In this document: positions 8,746 to 16,623 of the stretch, piece by piece | Layout of the letters: each line of letters opens with the position of its first letter | How positions within the stretch are numbered: position 1 is the stretch's first letter | NCBI GenBank assembly: GCA_016868535.1 | Contig: VGGQ01000010.1 | Location: 1-32,485 of the forward strand | From: Bacteroidota bacterium | GTDB taxonomy: Bacteria; Bacteroidota; Bacteroidia; NS11-12g; UBA955 | Direction: 5' to 3' | DNA length: 32,485 nt | Notes under the pieces: generated by a model | Told to the model about the DNA's origin: nothing | The model's database searches: none | The model's input: only the letters and a program-made list of their open reading frames with translations | Translations under genes and position numbers: made by a program

Positions 8746-10965
8746 ATGAGAAGCTCCATCGCATTTCTCTTCTTCGTGGCACAGACCACTGTAACTCTTT
8801 TTGCCCAAAAAACTCCCTTTACCCTTGAAGATATTTTTCTGAAAAGAACATTCGAAACGGCGGGCATTTCCGGCTTCAATGTTATGAATGACGGACTGCA
8901 CTACACGGAACTCATTCCAGAATCAAACGGCAGGCCCAAGTCGGGCACCACACCACCATGCTGGCGAATCATAAAGCGTAAACTGTGGACCGGCGACAGT
9001 GCAGGTATTGTGCTCAGAAGTTCAGAAACAGCAGTGGATATTATGCCCGATGGTTATACCTTTTCCAAAAATGAAAAATACCTGATCCTTAACGCAGCTA
9101 GGGAATCCATTTACCGCCACAGCACCAAATCCCTCATTTACCTGATTGATTTAACCACCGGAAATTCCATTAAAATCAGCGAACGGAAAGCCATGTATCC
9201 GCTACTTAGCCCCGACAACCGCTACCTGGCCTATGTGCGCGATAATGACCTGTTTGTGTTTGACCTGAAAAATCAGGTGGAAAAAGCCGTTACCACAGAC
9301 GGGCAGAAAAACAGCATTATCAATGGTGCCGTTGACTGGGTTTACGAGGAGGAATTCAGCATGAACCGCGGTTTTGAATGGTCTCCCGATGGAAAACACC
9401 TTGCCTATTTCCGGTTTGATGAAAGCGGTGTAAAGGAATTCAGCATGGACATGTTCAACGGGCTCTATCCCGATCATGAACGCTGGAAATACCCCAAGGC
9501 CGGCGAAGAAAACTCGGTGGTGGAAGTGTATATGTATGAACCGGGAACAGACAAAAAGGTAAAAGCTGATATCGCGCCGGGAGATCAATACCTGCCCAGA
9601 ATTCAGTGGACGCAAGTGCCCGGACAACTGAGTATTCAGTGGCTAAACCGCACACAAAACGAATGGAAATTGCTGTTTGCCAGTGCTAAGACAGGCGCAG
9701 TCACTGCGGTTCTGCACGAAAAAAGCAAAACCTACACAGACATCCACGACAACCTGTATTTCCTTAAAAAATCTCCCGGATTCATTACCACATCTGAGAA
9801 AAACGGCTATAACCACATTTACAGATACACGCCAACCAAAGTTTTAAACCAATTCAAAGAAACGTCTGTAACTACGGGTAAATTTGATGTGCTGCAAATT
9901 AACTACGTTAATGAAACTACCGGTTTGATTTACTACAACAGCAGCGAAGTTTCAGCGACGGAAGACCATTGTTACAGCATTGATTTTAACGGGAAGAAAA
10001 AAACAAATATCACCCCAGAACCCGGCAACCACAGCATCAGCATTCTCAATGGAGGCAAGTATTACCTGGATTATCAAAGCCGTTTTGGAGAGCCTACAAA
10101 ATTCACCCTAAAGGAATTTGCCAAAGGAACCGCTGCAAGTCCGGCCAGGGTGCTTGAAGACAATGCCAATGCGAAGAAAACCCTGAAAAGCTATGCCTTC
10201 GGCAAATGCGAATTCGGCACGGCTACTACAGACAGCGGCGTGGTTTTGAACTACTGGATGATGAAGCCTCATGATTTTGACCCTAACAAAAAATATCCCG
10301 TGCTGATGTTTGTTTATGGGGGCCCGGGCGCCAATACCGTGCGAAACAACTGGGGGGGACGCAACTATCTTTATCATCAGTACCTCACGCAAAAGGGCTA
10401 CATCGTGGTAAGCTTCGACGGGCGAGGAACCGGCCACCGGGGTGAGGCATTTAAAAAATGCACCTACCTGAATCTGGGCAAGCTGGAACACATTGACCAG
10501 ACTTCAGCGGCCCGCTGGCTGGGGAAATTACCCTACGTGGATAACAACCGCATCGGAATCTGGGGCTGGAGTTTTGGCGGCTATATGAGCAGCCTGTGCA
10601 TCACCAAAAGTGCCGATGTTTTCAAAACAGCCGTGGCGGTGGCTCCTGTAACCAGCTGGCGCTATTACGACAATATCTACACCGAGCGTTTTCTGCGCAA
10701 ACCCGCTGATAACCCGGTAGGGTATGATGAAAACTCTCCCATACAGTTTGTGAAGAATATAAAAGGCAATTACCTGCTCATCCACGGCACCGGCGATGAC
10801 AATGTGCACTGGCAAAACAGCGCTGAAATGATTAACGCCATGATAAAAGCAGGTGTGCGTTACGATGCCGAAGTTTATCCCAACCGCAACCACGGAATCG
10901 GCGACAGGAATGCACAGTATCATTTGTACAGGCGAATGGCCGAATACATTATCGAAAAGCTATAA
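8746..10965 (+). CDS. Dipeptidyl peptidase IV (family S9B)
   Basis: A secreted or periplasmic serine peptidase that releases X-Pro/X-Ala dipeptides from the N-terminus of peptides. The 739-residue protein has a signal peptide at residues 1-21 (cleavage near LFAQ), a beta-propeller, and a C-terminal alpha/beta-hydrolase domain. The catalytic triad is visible: Ser609 in GWSFGGY, Asp684 in GTGDDNVHW and His716 in NRNHGIG. The DPP4-specific double-glutamate motif that binds the peptide amino terminus is present as DWVYEEEF (Glu201-Glu202), which separates it from prolyl oligopeptidases and acylaminoacyl peptidases. I use the ATG at 8746 rather than a TTG at 8737, because it directly begins a signal peptide. 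It follows kup by 11 bases. No T9SS tail is seen. Confidence 0.93.
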   Translation: MRSSIAFLFFVAQTTVTLFAQKTPFTLEDIFLKRTFETAGISGFNVMNDGLHYTELIPESNGRPKSGTTPPCWRIIKRKLWTGDSAGIVLRSSETAVDIMPDGYTFSKNEKYLILNAARESIYRHSTKSLIYLIDLTTGNSIKISERKAMYPLLSPDNRYLAYVRDNDLFVFDLKNQVEKAVTTDGQKNSIINGAVDWVYEEEFSMNRGFEWSPDGKHLAYFRFDESGVKEFSMDMFNGLYPDHERWKYPKAGEENSVVEVYMYEPGTDKKVKADIAPGDQYLPRIQWTQVPGQLSIQWLNRTQNEWKLLFASAKTGAVTAVLHEKSKTYTDIHDNLYFLKKSPGFITTSEKNGYNHIYRYTPTKVLNQFKETSVTTGKFDVLQINYVNETTGLIYYNSSEVSATEDHCYSIDFNGKKKTNITPEPGNHSISILNGGKYYLDYQSRFGEPTKFTLKEFAKGTAASPARVLEDNANAKKTLKSYAFGKCEFGTATTDSGVVLNYWMMKPHDFDPNKKYPVLMFVYGGPGANTVRNNWGGRNYLYHQYLTQKGYIVVSFDGRGTGHRGEAFKKCTYLNLGKLEHIDQTSAARWLGKLPYVDNNRIGIWGWSFGGYMSSLCITKSADVFKTAVAVAPVTSWRYYDNIYTERFLRKPADNPVGYDENSPIQFVKNIKGNYLLIHGTGDDNVHWQNSAEMINAMIKAGVRYDAEVYPNRNHGIGDRNAQYHLYRRMAEYIIEKL

Positions 10966-10982
10966 TTCATACGCCGTTTTTA

Positions 10983-11024
10983 ACCGATTTATTTGGAATT
11001 GTCATTTTTAATTGCGTATATTAG
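10983..11024 (+). promoter_or_regulatory. Promoter with extended -33 element, KSEA-repeat gene
   Basis: ACCGATTTATTTGGAATT (10983-11000) contains the -33 TTTG (10992-10995). After 21 bases comes TATATTAG (11017-11024), one mismatch from TAnnTTTG. The ATG is only five bases further, so the transcript should be leaderless or nearly so. The 18-base upstream block recurs at 16481 and 30034. Confidence 0.6.
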
Positions 11025-11029
11025 TGGTT

Positions 11030-11338
11030 ATGAAAAATTTTATATTTCTGGCTGTTCTCATCTTTCTCAGCCATAAAGCCACGGCTCAAAAAGTGTATAA
11101 AACTTCCTACAAAAGCGAAGCCGATAAAATCATATATGTAACCGAATACAAAAGCGAAGCAGATATGATTGTATATGAAACTCAACATAAAAGCGAAGCC
11201 AAACCCTACAGCGGAATCTGGTTTTGGACACAATATAAGAGCGAAGCAGACTGGAAAGTGTATTTTACCAAATACAAAAGCGAAGCATCGCTGAAAATTT
11301 ATATAACCAAATATAAGAGTGAAGCGGGGATGAAGTAA
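11030..11338 (+). CDS. Small secreted KSEA-repeat protein
   Basis: A 102-residue protein of unknown function. Residues 1-20 are a signal peptide (cleavage likely after ATAQ). The mature part is almost entirely six copies of a 13-residue unit ending in (Y/H)KSEA, with KSEA at residues 28, 41, 54, 70, 83 and 96; only the third-to-fourth step is longer (16 residues, with KPYSG). Between the motifs the pattern is hydrophobic-x-(Y/W)-x-T-x-(Y/H), suggesting short beta strands. No cysteines are present. From memory it resembles the family once called DUF6150, small proteins with Y-K-S-x-A-D repeats predicted to form a 7(1) (septoil) knot; I cannot verify this without a profile search. I chose ATG 11030 because it starts the signal peptide and lies just below a promoter; TTG 11012 would overlap the promoter. 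The gene appears monocistronic. Confidence 0.85.
   Translation: MKNFIFLAVLIFLSHKATAQKVYKTSYKSEADKIIYVTEYKSEADMIVYETQHKSEAKPYSGIWFWTQYKSEADWKVYFTKYKSEASLKIYITKYKSEAGMK
11090..11335 (+). repeat. Coding tandem repeat, ~39-base period, six units
   Basis: Six in-frame units encode the KSEA motifs. The core is AAAAGCGAAGC(C/A) in the first five copies with minor changes (AAGAGCGAAGCA, AAGAGTGAAGCG), starting at 11111, 11150, 11189, 11237, 11276 and 11315. The period is 39 bases, except 48 between copies three and four. Codon-level divergence between units indicates an old array under protein-level selection, not a recent expansion. Confidence 0.9.
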
Positions 11339-11394
11339 AAATCATAAAACCATTCACACGGTTTTGTGTTAATTTACAGACAATTCTACTGATT

Positions 11395-11844
11395 ATGAAC
11401 CTCAAACCCGGAGACAAAGCCCCCGCATTCCGCGCACCCAACGAAAACGGACAAACCCTCACCCTAAAAGACTTTACAGGCAAAAAGCTGGTTTTGTATT
11501 TTTACCCCAAAGATGACACCCCCGGTTGCACCACCGAGGCCTGCAGCCTGCGCGACAATCACAACGCGCTGCTCAAACAGGGATTTACCATTTTGGGTGT
11601 GAGCCCCGATAACGAGAAAAAGCACCAAAAATTCATTGCCAAATACGAACTTCCTTTCAGCCTGCTGGCCGATACCGACAACAAAGTAGCCACTGATTAT
11701 AGTGTTTGGGTAGAAAAAAGCATGTATGGCCGTAAGTATATGGGCATTGCGCGCACCACCTTCGTAATTGATGAAAAAGGTATCATCTGCGAGATTATTG
11801 AAAAGGTAGAAACCGCCAAACACGCGGCTCAAATCCTGAAATAA
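11395..11844 (+). CDS. bcp: Thioredoxin-dependent thiol peroxidase (peroxiredoxin Q/BCP)
   Basis: A cytoplasmic peroxiredoxin reducing hydrogen peroxide and organic hydroperoxides with electrons from thioredoxin. The 149 residues match BCP length. The active site DTPGCTTEACSLRD contains peroxidatic Cys45 and, five residues on, Cys50, the usual resolving cysteine of the BCP subgroup. The N-terminal GDKAPAF, the strand LVLYFYPKD and the distal RTTFVID with a conserved arginine complete the fold. The trxB product encoded at 2643-3596 could supply reduced thioredoxin, but the two genes are not in one operon. A TTTG at 11363-11366 with TACTGATT at 11387 is only a weak promoter candidate. The gene is followed by gpsA, which has its own promoter. 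Confidence 0.95.
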   Translation: MNLKPGDKAPAFRAPNENGQTLTLKDFTGKKLVLYFYPKDDTPGCTTEACSLRDNHNALLKQGFTILGVSPDNEKKHQKFIAKYELPFSLLADTDNKVATDYSVWVEKSMYGRKYMGIARTTFVIDEKGIICEIIEKVETAKHAAQILK

Positions 11845-11852
11845 GCAATTCG

Positions 11853-11885
11853 TTTGCCGAAAAACCCACCACTTCCCTACTTTTG
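11853..11885 (+). promoter_or_regulatory. Promoter of gpsA
   Basis: TTTG (11853-11856), 21-base spacer, then TACTTTTG (11878-11885): a perfect -33/-7 pair. The GTG start of gpsA follows after only eight bases, predicting a leaderless or near-leaderless mRNA. Confidence 0.75.
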
Positions 11886-11893
11886 CAGTCAGG

Positions 11894-12892
11894 GTGGAAA
11901 ACGCTTTTCATAGTGTAGGCATTGTTGGCAGTGGCAGCTGGGCCACCGCACTGGTAAAAATCATTTCCGAAAAAAACGGCGTTGCCGTAAACTGGTGGAT
12001 TCGCAACAGCGAAACCCTCGCCTACATTCAGGAATTTCACCACAATCCCCGCTATTTGTCATCGGTAAAGATTGACCTGCAAAAAGTATCGTTGCACAAC
12101 GATCTGCAGTCCATGATCAACCACTGCGATGCTGTTATACTGGCGGTTCCTTCGGCATTCCTGCACGAAGCACTGAAAGATATTTCGCTACCCAAAGACA
12201 AAATCTACATTTCAGCCGTAAAAGGCGTGGATCCCACCACCCGTTTGGTGATTGCCCGATACCTGGAAAATCGCCATGGCATTTCGCCCCAAAACATTGG
12301 ACTGATTACCGGTCCTTGTCATGCAGAAGAAGTGGCGCTGGAAAAACTGAGCTACCTTACACTGGCCGCTACAGATAACGCTCTTGCTGAACGCATTGAA
12401 GCCCTCATTCGCTGCCGTTATATCAATACCTGCACCAACAATGATTTGTATGGCGCCGAATACGCCGCAGTACTGAAAAATATTTACGCCATTGGCGCCG
12501 GTATTGCCCACGGACTGGGCTACGGCGATAATTTCCATGCCGTTTACACCGGCGCTGCCCTTCGTGCAACGGAATTGTTTCTGGAAGCCATGCACGAAAC
12601 CCACCGCGATGTGAAAGATGCCACCTACCTCGGAGATTTGCTGGTAACATGCTACAGCCAGTTTAGCCGCAATCGCACCTTTGGCAATATGCTTGGCAAG
12701 GGCTACAGCGTAAAAAGCGCACAGCTGGAGATGAATATGGTCGCCGAAGGCTACTATGCAACCGGCAGTATTTACCCCATTTGCAAGGAGAATAACATTT
12801 CGGCTCCTATCGTGGAGGCCGTGTACAGCGTTTTATACGAAAATACCAATGCTGCAAAGGTTTTCGGAGTTTTAAGCAGACAACTTTCCTGA
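11894..12892 (+). CDS. gpsA: NAD(P)H-dependent glycerol-3-phosphate dehydrogenase
   Basis: Reduces dihydroxyacetone phosphate to sn-glycerol 3-phosphate, the backbone for phospholipid synthesis, in the cytoplasm. The 332-residue product has the Rossmann motif GIVGSGSWA at residues 9-17 and the two lysine-bearing family blocks, ISAVKGVDP and AEYAAVLKNIYAIGAGI, the latter carrying the catalytic lysine; GPCHAEEV is also characteristic. The start is a GTG: it is the only plausible start codon upstream of the nucleotide-binding loop, and it lies just eight bases after the -7 box. About 120 bases of regulatory DNA separate its stop from the TonB receptor. Confidence 0.95.
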   Translation: MENAFHSVGIVGSGSWATALVKIISEKNGVAVNWWIRNSETLAYIQEFHHNPRYLSSVKIDLQKVSLHNDLQSMINHCDAVILAVPSAFLHEALKDISLPKDKIYISAVKGVDPTTRLVIARYLENRHGISPQNIGLITGPCHAEEVALEKLSYLTLAATDNALAERIEALIRCRYINTCTNNDLYGAEYAAVLKNIYAIGAGIAHGLGYGDNFHAVYTGAALRATELFLEAMHETHRDVKDATYLGDLLVTCYSQFSRNRTFGNMLGKGYSVKSAQLEMNMVAEGYYATGSIYPICKENNISAPIVEAVYSVLYENTNAAKVFGVLSRQLS

Positions 12893-12900
12893 AATTATTA

Positions 12901-12941
12901 TTAATTTAATGTTAACTGAATGTTTGCGTTAAAATACGCAA
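12901..12941 (+). promoter_or_regulatory. Direct and inverted repeats upstream of the TonB receptor
   Basis: Two adjacent 11-base units, TTAATTTAATG (12901-12911) and TTAACTGAATG (12912-12922), agree at 9 of 11 positions. They are followed by TTGCGT-TAAAAT-ACGCAA (12924-12941), a perfect 6-base inverted repeat. Eleven-base direct repeats are typical binding sites of PhoB/OmpR-family response regulators, so this may be an activator site. A further hairpin GGGGT/ACCCC (12952-12973) lies in the likely leader. The assignment to a regulator is inference. Confidence 0.45.
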
Positions 12942-13014
12942 TCTTAAACTCGGGGTAATATTCGGTTAACCCCACAGAGGTTGTTTTGAAGGTGAAAGAA
13001 AGAACCTAACACAC

Positions 13015-15819
13015 ATGAATCGTATTGTTACATTATCCCTGCTGGCATTGGGTTTTACCAAAATTTCAGCGCAAACAGGAACCCTTACTGGAAAGGTACA
13101 ATCAGAAACCGGGAGATCGGCAGCTGATGCTAAAGTGTTTAGCATTGGCAGTTTAGATACCGTTCGCACAGACATGGACGGCCTGTTCCTGCTGAAACTG
13201 AAACCCGGCAAACACATTTTCCAGATTGAAAGCCGCAGTTTTGCTGAATACATAGACAGTGCAATTATCACAGTAAATGAAGAAACTTTCGTTTACCCCT
13301 TGCTCAGCAGCATTCGCGACATGGGCGTTACGAACATTACTGTAGCACGCAAACAGAAAGAAAACACAATAGCCGGTGCCATCCGCTCCAAACAGCTATC
13401 TGTGCAAATGGTGGAAGCTATATCTTCTGAAGATTTCAAACGAACCACCATCCGTACCTCGGCTGATGCCATGAAACGCATTCCCGGTGCTACCATCATG
13501 GAAGGCAAGTTTGCCAATATCCGCGGTATGTTTGACCGCTACAATGCCGGCTACCTGAATGGCGCACCATTACCCAGTACCGAAAGTGACAGAAAAGCAT
13601 TTTCATTTGATATAATTCCCGCTTCGCTGCTGGATAATATCGTGGTTATCAAAAGCGGCACACCTGATGTAACGGGTGATTTCGGCGGTGGCATTATTCG
13701 TATCAATACCAAAAGTATTCCTGAAAAGCTAACCCAGAGTTTCAACCTCGGTTTCCAATACAACTCTATTACTACGCTCAGACCCATTGAAATGTTCAGC
13801 AGTTCGGCTTCTGAATATTTTGGCATACCCGGCACAGACCGCAAGTTGCCTGCTTTATCCGGCAATCTGAACCAAGGTAAACCGGCTGAATTTCTGGCAG
13901 GAGAATCCCAAAAGTTTAACAATAACTGGGATCTTACTACAACCAAACCCATGCTCACACCCCGATTCAACTACACTATTGGGGTTCCATTCAAGCTAAA
14001 AAACAAAAAAGAAATTGGCTTGCTGATAAGCCTCAATTATTCTGTAACCCAGAAATACAGTGATGGCCTGGTAAACCGCCAGGATTTGAGCGACAACCAG
14101 CTCATTAACAGCTACAACGACGCCCTGTTTACCACCAATGTTCAAAACGGCGGAATCATGAACCTGAGTTTCAAACTGAATAACCGCCACCGCATCGACT
14201 GGAAAAACCTGTACACGCTGAATTATGATGCATCCAGCACCATACGCAAAGGAAATAATGATATCAACGTATCTCCTGTGGTTCCCATTGAAGGTTTTTC
14301 AAACCAGATTAATTACAACCGTCTGGCCAGCACCCAGCTGAATGGAACACACATCTTTGGGGCCAAACAAAGTACCCTTACCTGGCTGGTAAACTATGGT
14401 AACACCCACCGCGAAATTCCCGATTTCAGGATAGCACAATACGCGACCATAGAAGACACACGTTATCTGGTTTTAAACGACTTTTTCAATGCCGGTTCCG
14501 GTCGTTTCTTCTCCAACCTGAATGAGAACACCTTCTCTGCAAGCGCTGATATGCAACACAGCATTACCACCGGCAAAACGACCAACAATATCAAATATGG
14601 TATTTTCAGGCAAACCCGTTCGAGGGTATTCAACAGCCGTGAATTTGTTTACGGACCGGTTGGCAAATCTGTAATTAGCAACCGCAAGCCTGCCGAAGAT
14701 TTGGGAGCTGACAATATCAATGCTTCAGGCATTTACCTGGTGGAAAAAACTTCCAGCGATGCCGATGAATACAACGGAAACAGCAGCCTTAATGCCGCAT
14801 TCATCATGCTGGAGCATCATTATCCTCTGTTTAAGACCAATGGAAAAAACCAGAATTTGAAGGTAATTTATGGTGTTCGCGCCGAACAGTTCAGCCAGTA
14901 TTTAACCAATGATTATTTTGACCAATTGGGCAAAAAACTGGCTGATGGCGGCATCACAAATGACCTATTGCCATCCATGAACATCATTGCACCACTCACC
15001 GGCAAAACCGGTATGCGCTTGGCATATTATAAAACCGTAAATCGCCCGGAAATGCGCGAAATGGCGCCGTTCAGCTTTTATAATTTCAACCTAAACTCAG
15101 AGATCATTGGCAATACCCAGTTGAAACGGGCGCAATTACACAACTTTGATGTGCGCTACGAAATCTACCCGGGCAAAGAAGATATGTTTAGCATCGGTGC
15201 TTTCAGCAAACGCATCATCAACCCCATTGAGTTTTCGCTGGAAACCAGTCAGCCCGGCATACGCACCTTTGGATACCAGAATGAAAAGAGTGCCGACATT
15301 CGCGGGGTTGAGCTGGAAATTCGCAAAAGCCTGAAGTTTCTTGGACAATACCTGGCGCCCGGTTTGTTTAACTACCTTTCAGCCTATGGTAACTTCTCAA
15401 TAATCCAAAGCGAGGTTCAGTTTAAGTCGGCACAGAACACCAATAAACGCTCACTGCAGGGTCAAAGCCCATACGTAGCCAATATTTCTTTGTTTTTTGA
15501 GAATAAAAAAGGACTGCAGGCAAGCGTAAACTTTAATAAAATAGGATCACGCATTGCCTACATCGGTGTAGCGAAGGATGTTCAGCCGTTTGGCAGCGAT
15601 ATTTATGAGTTTGGCCGCAGCATTTTAGACTTCCAGATTGGACAAAACATGAAGAAGGCAGGGAACCTAAAACTAACGTTGGGTGATGTACTGCGTCAAG
15701 CAACCGTTTTCTATCAGGACATCAACGAGAATAAGAAATACGATGAATCCGGCGACAACACGCTGTTTAAATTCACCAACGGAATGACCGTAACCCTGGG
15801 TTACTCTTATACTTTCTGA
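13015..15819 (+). CDS. TonB-dependent receptor with N-terminal carboxypeptidase-regulatory-like domain
   Basis: An outer-membrane active transporter of 934 residues energised by TonB-ExbBD. Residues 1-20 are a signal peptide (ending ISAQ). A carboxypeptidase-regulatory-like beta domain follows (about 21-100, TGKVQSETGRSAADAKVFSI...), then a plug (about 125-240) containing SADAMKRIPGATIMEGKFANIRG and VIKSGTPDVTGDFGGGIIRI. The rest is a beta-barrel ending in VTLGYSYTF with a terminal phenylalanine. It is not obviously SusC: no SusD partner lies next to it. The substrate cannot be read from sequence. The nearest envelope partner is the T9SS protein at 16624, which shares upstream DNA elements with it. 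The cobalamin adenosyltransferase on the opposite strand immediately downstream raises, but does not prove, a corrinoid link; no cobalamin riboswitch was recognised upstream. Confidence 0.93.
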   Translation: MNRIVTLSLLALGFTKISAQTGTLTGKVQSETGRSAADAKVFSIGSLDTVRTDMDGLFLLKLKPGKHIFQIESRSFAEYIDSAIITVNEETFVYPLLSSIRDMGVTNITVARKQKENTIAGAIRSKQLSVQMVEAISSEDFKRTTIRTSADAMKRIPGATIMEGKFANIRGMFDRYNAGYLNGAPLPSTESDRKAFSFDIIPASLLDNIVVIKSGTPDVTGDFGGGIIRINTKSIPEKLTQSFNLGFQYNSITTLRPIEMFSSSASEYFGIPGTDRKLPALSGNLNQGKPAEFLAGESQKFNNNWDLTTTKPMLTPRFNYTIGVPFKLKNKKEIGLLISLNYSVTQKYSDGLVNRQDLSDNQLINSYNDALFTTNVQNGGIMNLSFKLNNRHRIDWKNLYTLNYDASSTIRKGNNDINVSPVVPIEGFSNQINYNRLASTQLNGTHIFGAKQSTLTWLVNYGNTHREIPDFRIAQYATIEDTRYLVLNDFFNAGSGRFFSNLNENTFSASADMQHSITTGKTTNNIKYGIFRQTRSRVFNSREFVYGPVGKSVISNRKPAEDLGADNINASGIYLVEKTSSDADEYNGNSSLNAAFIMLEHHYPLFKTNGKNQNLKVIYGVRAEQFSQYLTNDYFDQLGKKLADGGITNDLLPSMNIIAPLTGKTGMRLAYYKTVNRPEMREMAPFSFYNFNLNSEIIGNTQLKRAQLHNFDVRYEIYPGKEDMFSIGAFSKRIINPIEFSLETSQPGIRTFGYQNEKSADIRGVELEIRKSLKFLGQYLAPGLFNYLSAYGNFSIIQSEVQFKSAQNTNKRSLQGQSPYVANISLFFENKKGLQASVNFNKIGSRIAYIGVAKDVQPFGSDIYEFGRSILDFQIGQNMKKAGNLKLTLGDVLRQATVFYQDINENKKYDESGDNTLFKFTNGMTVTLGYSYTF

Positions 15820-15841
15820 GTAAATCAGGTCTTTCTTTCGG

Positions 15842-15865
15842 CAATCCCGCCCGCAAGCGGGATTG
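15842..15865 (+). terminator. Intrinsic terminator of the TonB receptor gene
   Basis: CAATCCCGC (15842-15850) pairs perfectly with GCGGGATTG (15857-15865) around CCGCAA and is followed by seven T. The T-run lies only on the plus-strand side, so it serves the receptor gene. Confidence 0.92.
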
Positions 15866-15870
15866 TTTTT

Positions 15871-16425
15871 TTATTTAGCGCGGGGTACCCAGGCAATTTC
15901 TTCACCACCGGCCAGTTTATCCAGATAGCGTGCCAGGGTAAACAAATAATCACTTAAGCGGTTCAGATAGGTAACAATCATGCCGTCTATCTTTTCATTG
16001 TCGGCCAAATAGACTACCAGACGTTCGGCCCTGCGGCAAATGCATCGGGCCACATGGGCATGCGAACCGGGCGTGGTGGCACCCGGCAGGATAAAGTTGC
16101 GTAATTCAGGCAAAACTGCCGTCATGCGGTCTATTTCATTTTCCAAAAATACCACATCATCTTCATACAACTCGGGCAGAATCACCTTGCTGCCTGCGGC
16201 TGATGCCAGATAGGAGCCCAATGTAAACAAGCGATCCTGAACAGCGGCGATGGCGGAAACAACCCCGGAATCCTCGCTGCTGCTGCGGATAAGCCCCAGG
16301 TAACTGTTAAGTTCATCTACTGTTCCGTAGCTTTCCACGCGGATGTGGTGTTTTGAAACCCTATCGCCGCCCAGCAATGCTGTTTTGCCGTCGTCGCCCT
16401 TGCGTGTATAAATCTTGAATGTCAT
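15871..16425 (-). CDS. PduO-type corrinoid (cob(I)alamin) adenosyltransferase
   Basis: Transfers the adenosyl group of ATP to cob(I)alamin to make adenosylcobalamin. The 184-residue product has the PduO/MMAB signature: N-terminal ATP-binding TRKGDDGKTALLGG (residues 7-20), RVESYGTVDELNSYLGL in the first helix, and the conserved CRRAERLVVYL and YLNRLSDYLFTLARYL helices at the C-terminus. I start at ATG 16425 because the family begins within a few residues of the KIYTRKGDDG block; the longer frame to 16485 adds 20 residues with no homology. It is convergent with the TonB receptor and divergent from the T9SS gene. No adenosylcobalamin-dependent enzyme is in the window. Confidence 0.93.
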   Translation of the reverse strand: MTFKIYTRKGDDGKTALLGGDRVSKHHIRVESYGTVDELNSYLGLIRSSSEDSGVVSAIAAVQDRLFTLGSYLASAAGSKVILPELYEDDVVFLENEIDRMTAVLPELRNFILPGATTPGSHAHVARCICRRAERLVVYLADNEKIDGMIVTYLNRLSDYLFTLARYLDKLAGGEEIAWVPRAK

Positions 16426-16480
16426 GTGTATTACCTGCCCGAAAGTTACAACCAAGGCCGTGCTTTTGTTTGCGGTTTTT

Positions 16481-16521
16481 ACCAATTCATTTGGAAATGT
16501 GCATAAAAATCCGTATATTAA
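16481..16521 (+). promoter_or_regulatory. Extended -33 element and -7-like box upstream of the T9SS gene
   Basis: ACCAATTCATTTGGAAAT (16481-16498) with TTTG at 16490-16493 is followed after 20 bases by TATATTAA (16514-16521). It matches the promoter of the KSEA-repeat gene in both the upstream block and the -7 region (CGTATATTA in both). The likely start site is near 16527, giving a leader of about 95 bases that would contain the repeats at 16548. Confidence 0.5.
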
Positions 16522-16547
16522 GTATCTGTTCTGTGATGGTTAAAATC

Positions 16548-16581
16548 TTAATCCATCATTAACATTGGCTTGAAAATACGC
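16548..16581 (+). promoter_or_regulatory. 11-base TTAA repeats upstream of the T9SS gene
   Basis: TTAATCCATCA (16548-16558) and TTAACATTGGC (16559-16569) repeat TTAA at exactly 11 bases, as upstream of the TonB receptor. AAAATACGC (16573-16581) is identical to the 9-mer at 12931-12939. The spacing between the second TTAA and the 9-mer is five bases shorter than at the receptor. A shared regulator is inferred. Confidence 0.4.
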
Positions 16582-16623
16582 TAATTCAGCGAGGAGATTT
16601 TTGTAACAAATAAAAACTCCTAT

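Noticed and set aside
11090-11335. CRISPR array or intergenic tandem repeat
   Set aside because: The 39-base periodicity is in frame, encodes the KSEA motif, and lacks unique spacers between identical repeats.
11346-11365. Terminator after the KSEA gene (AAAACC/GGTTTT)
   Set aside because: Six weak AT-rich pairs and no following T-run; too weak to call.
15871-16425. Cobalamin riboswitch near the adenosyltransferase or TonB receptor
   Set aside because: I could not find the conserved B12-box core or enough leader length upstream of either gene.
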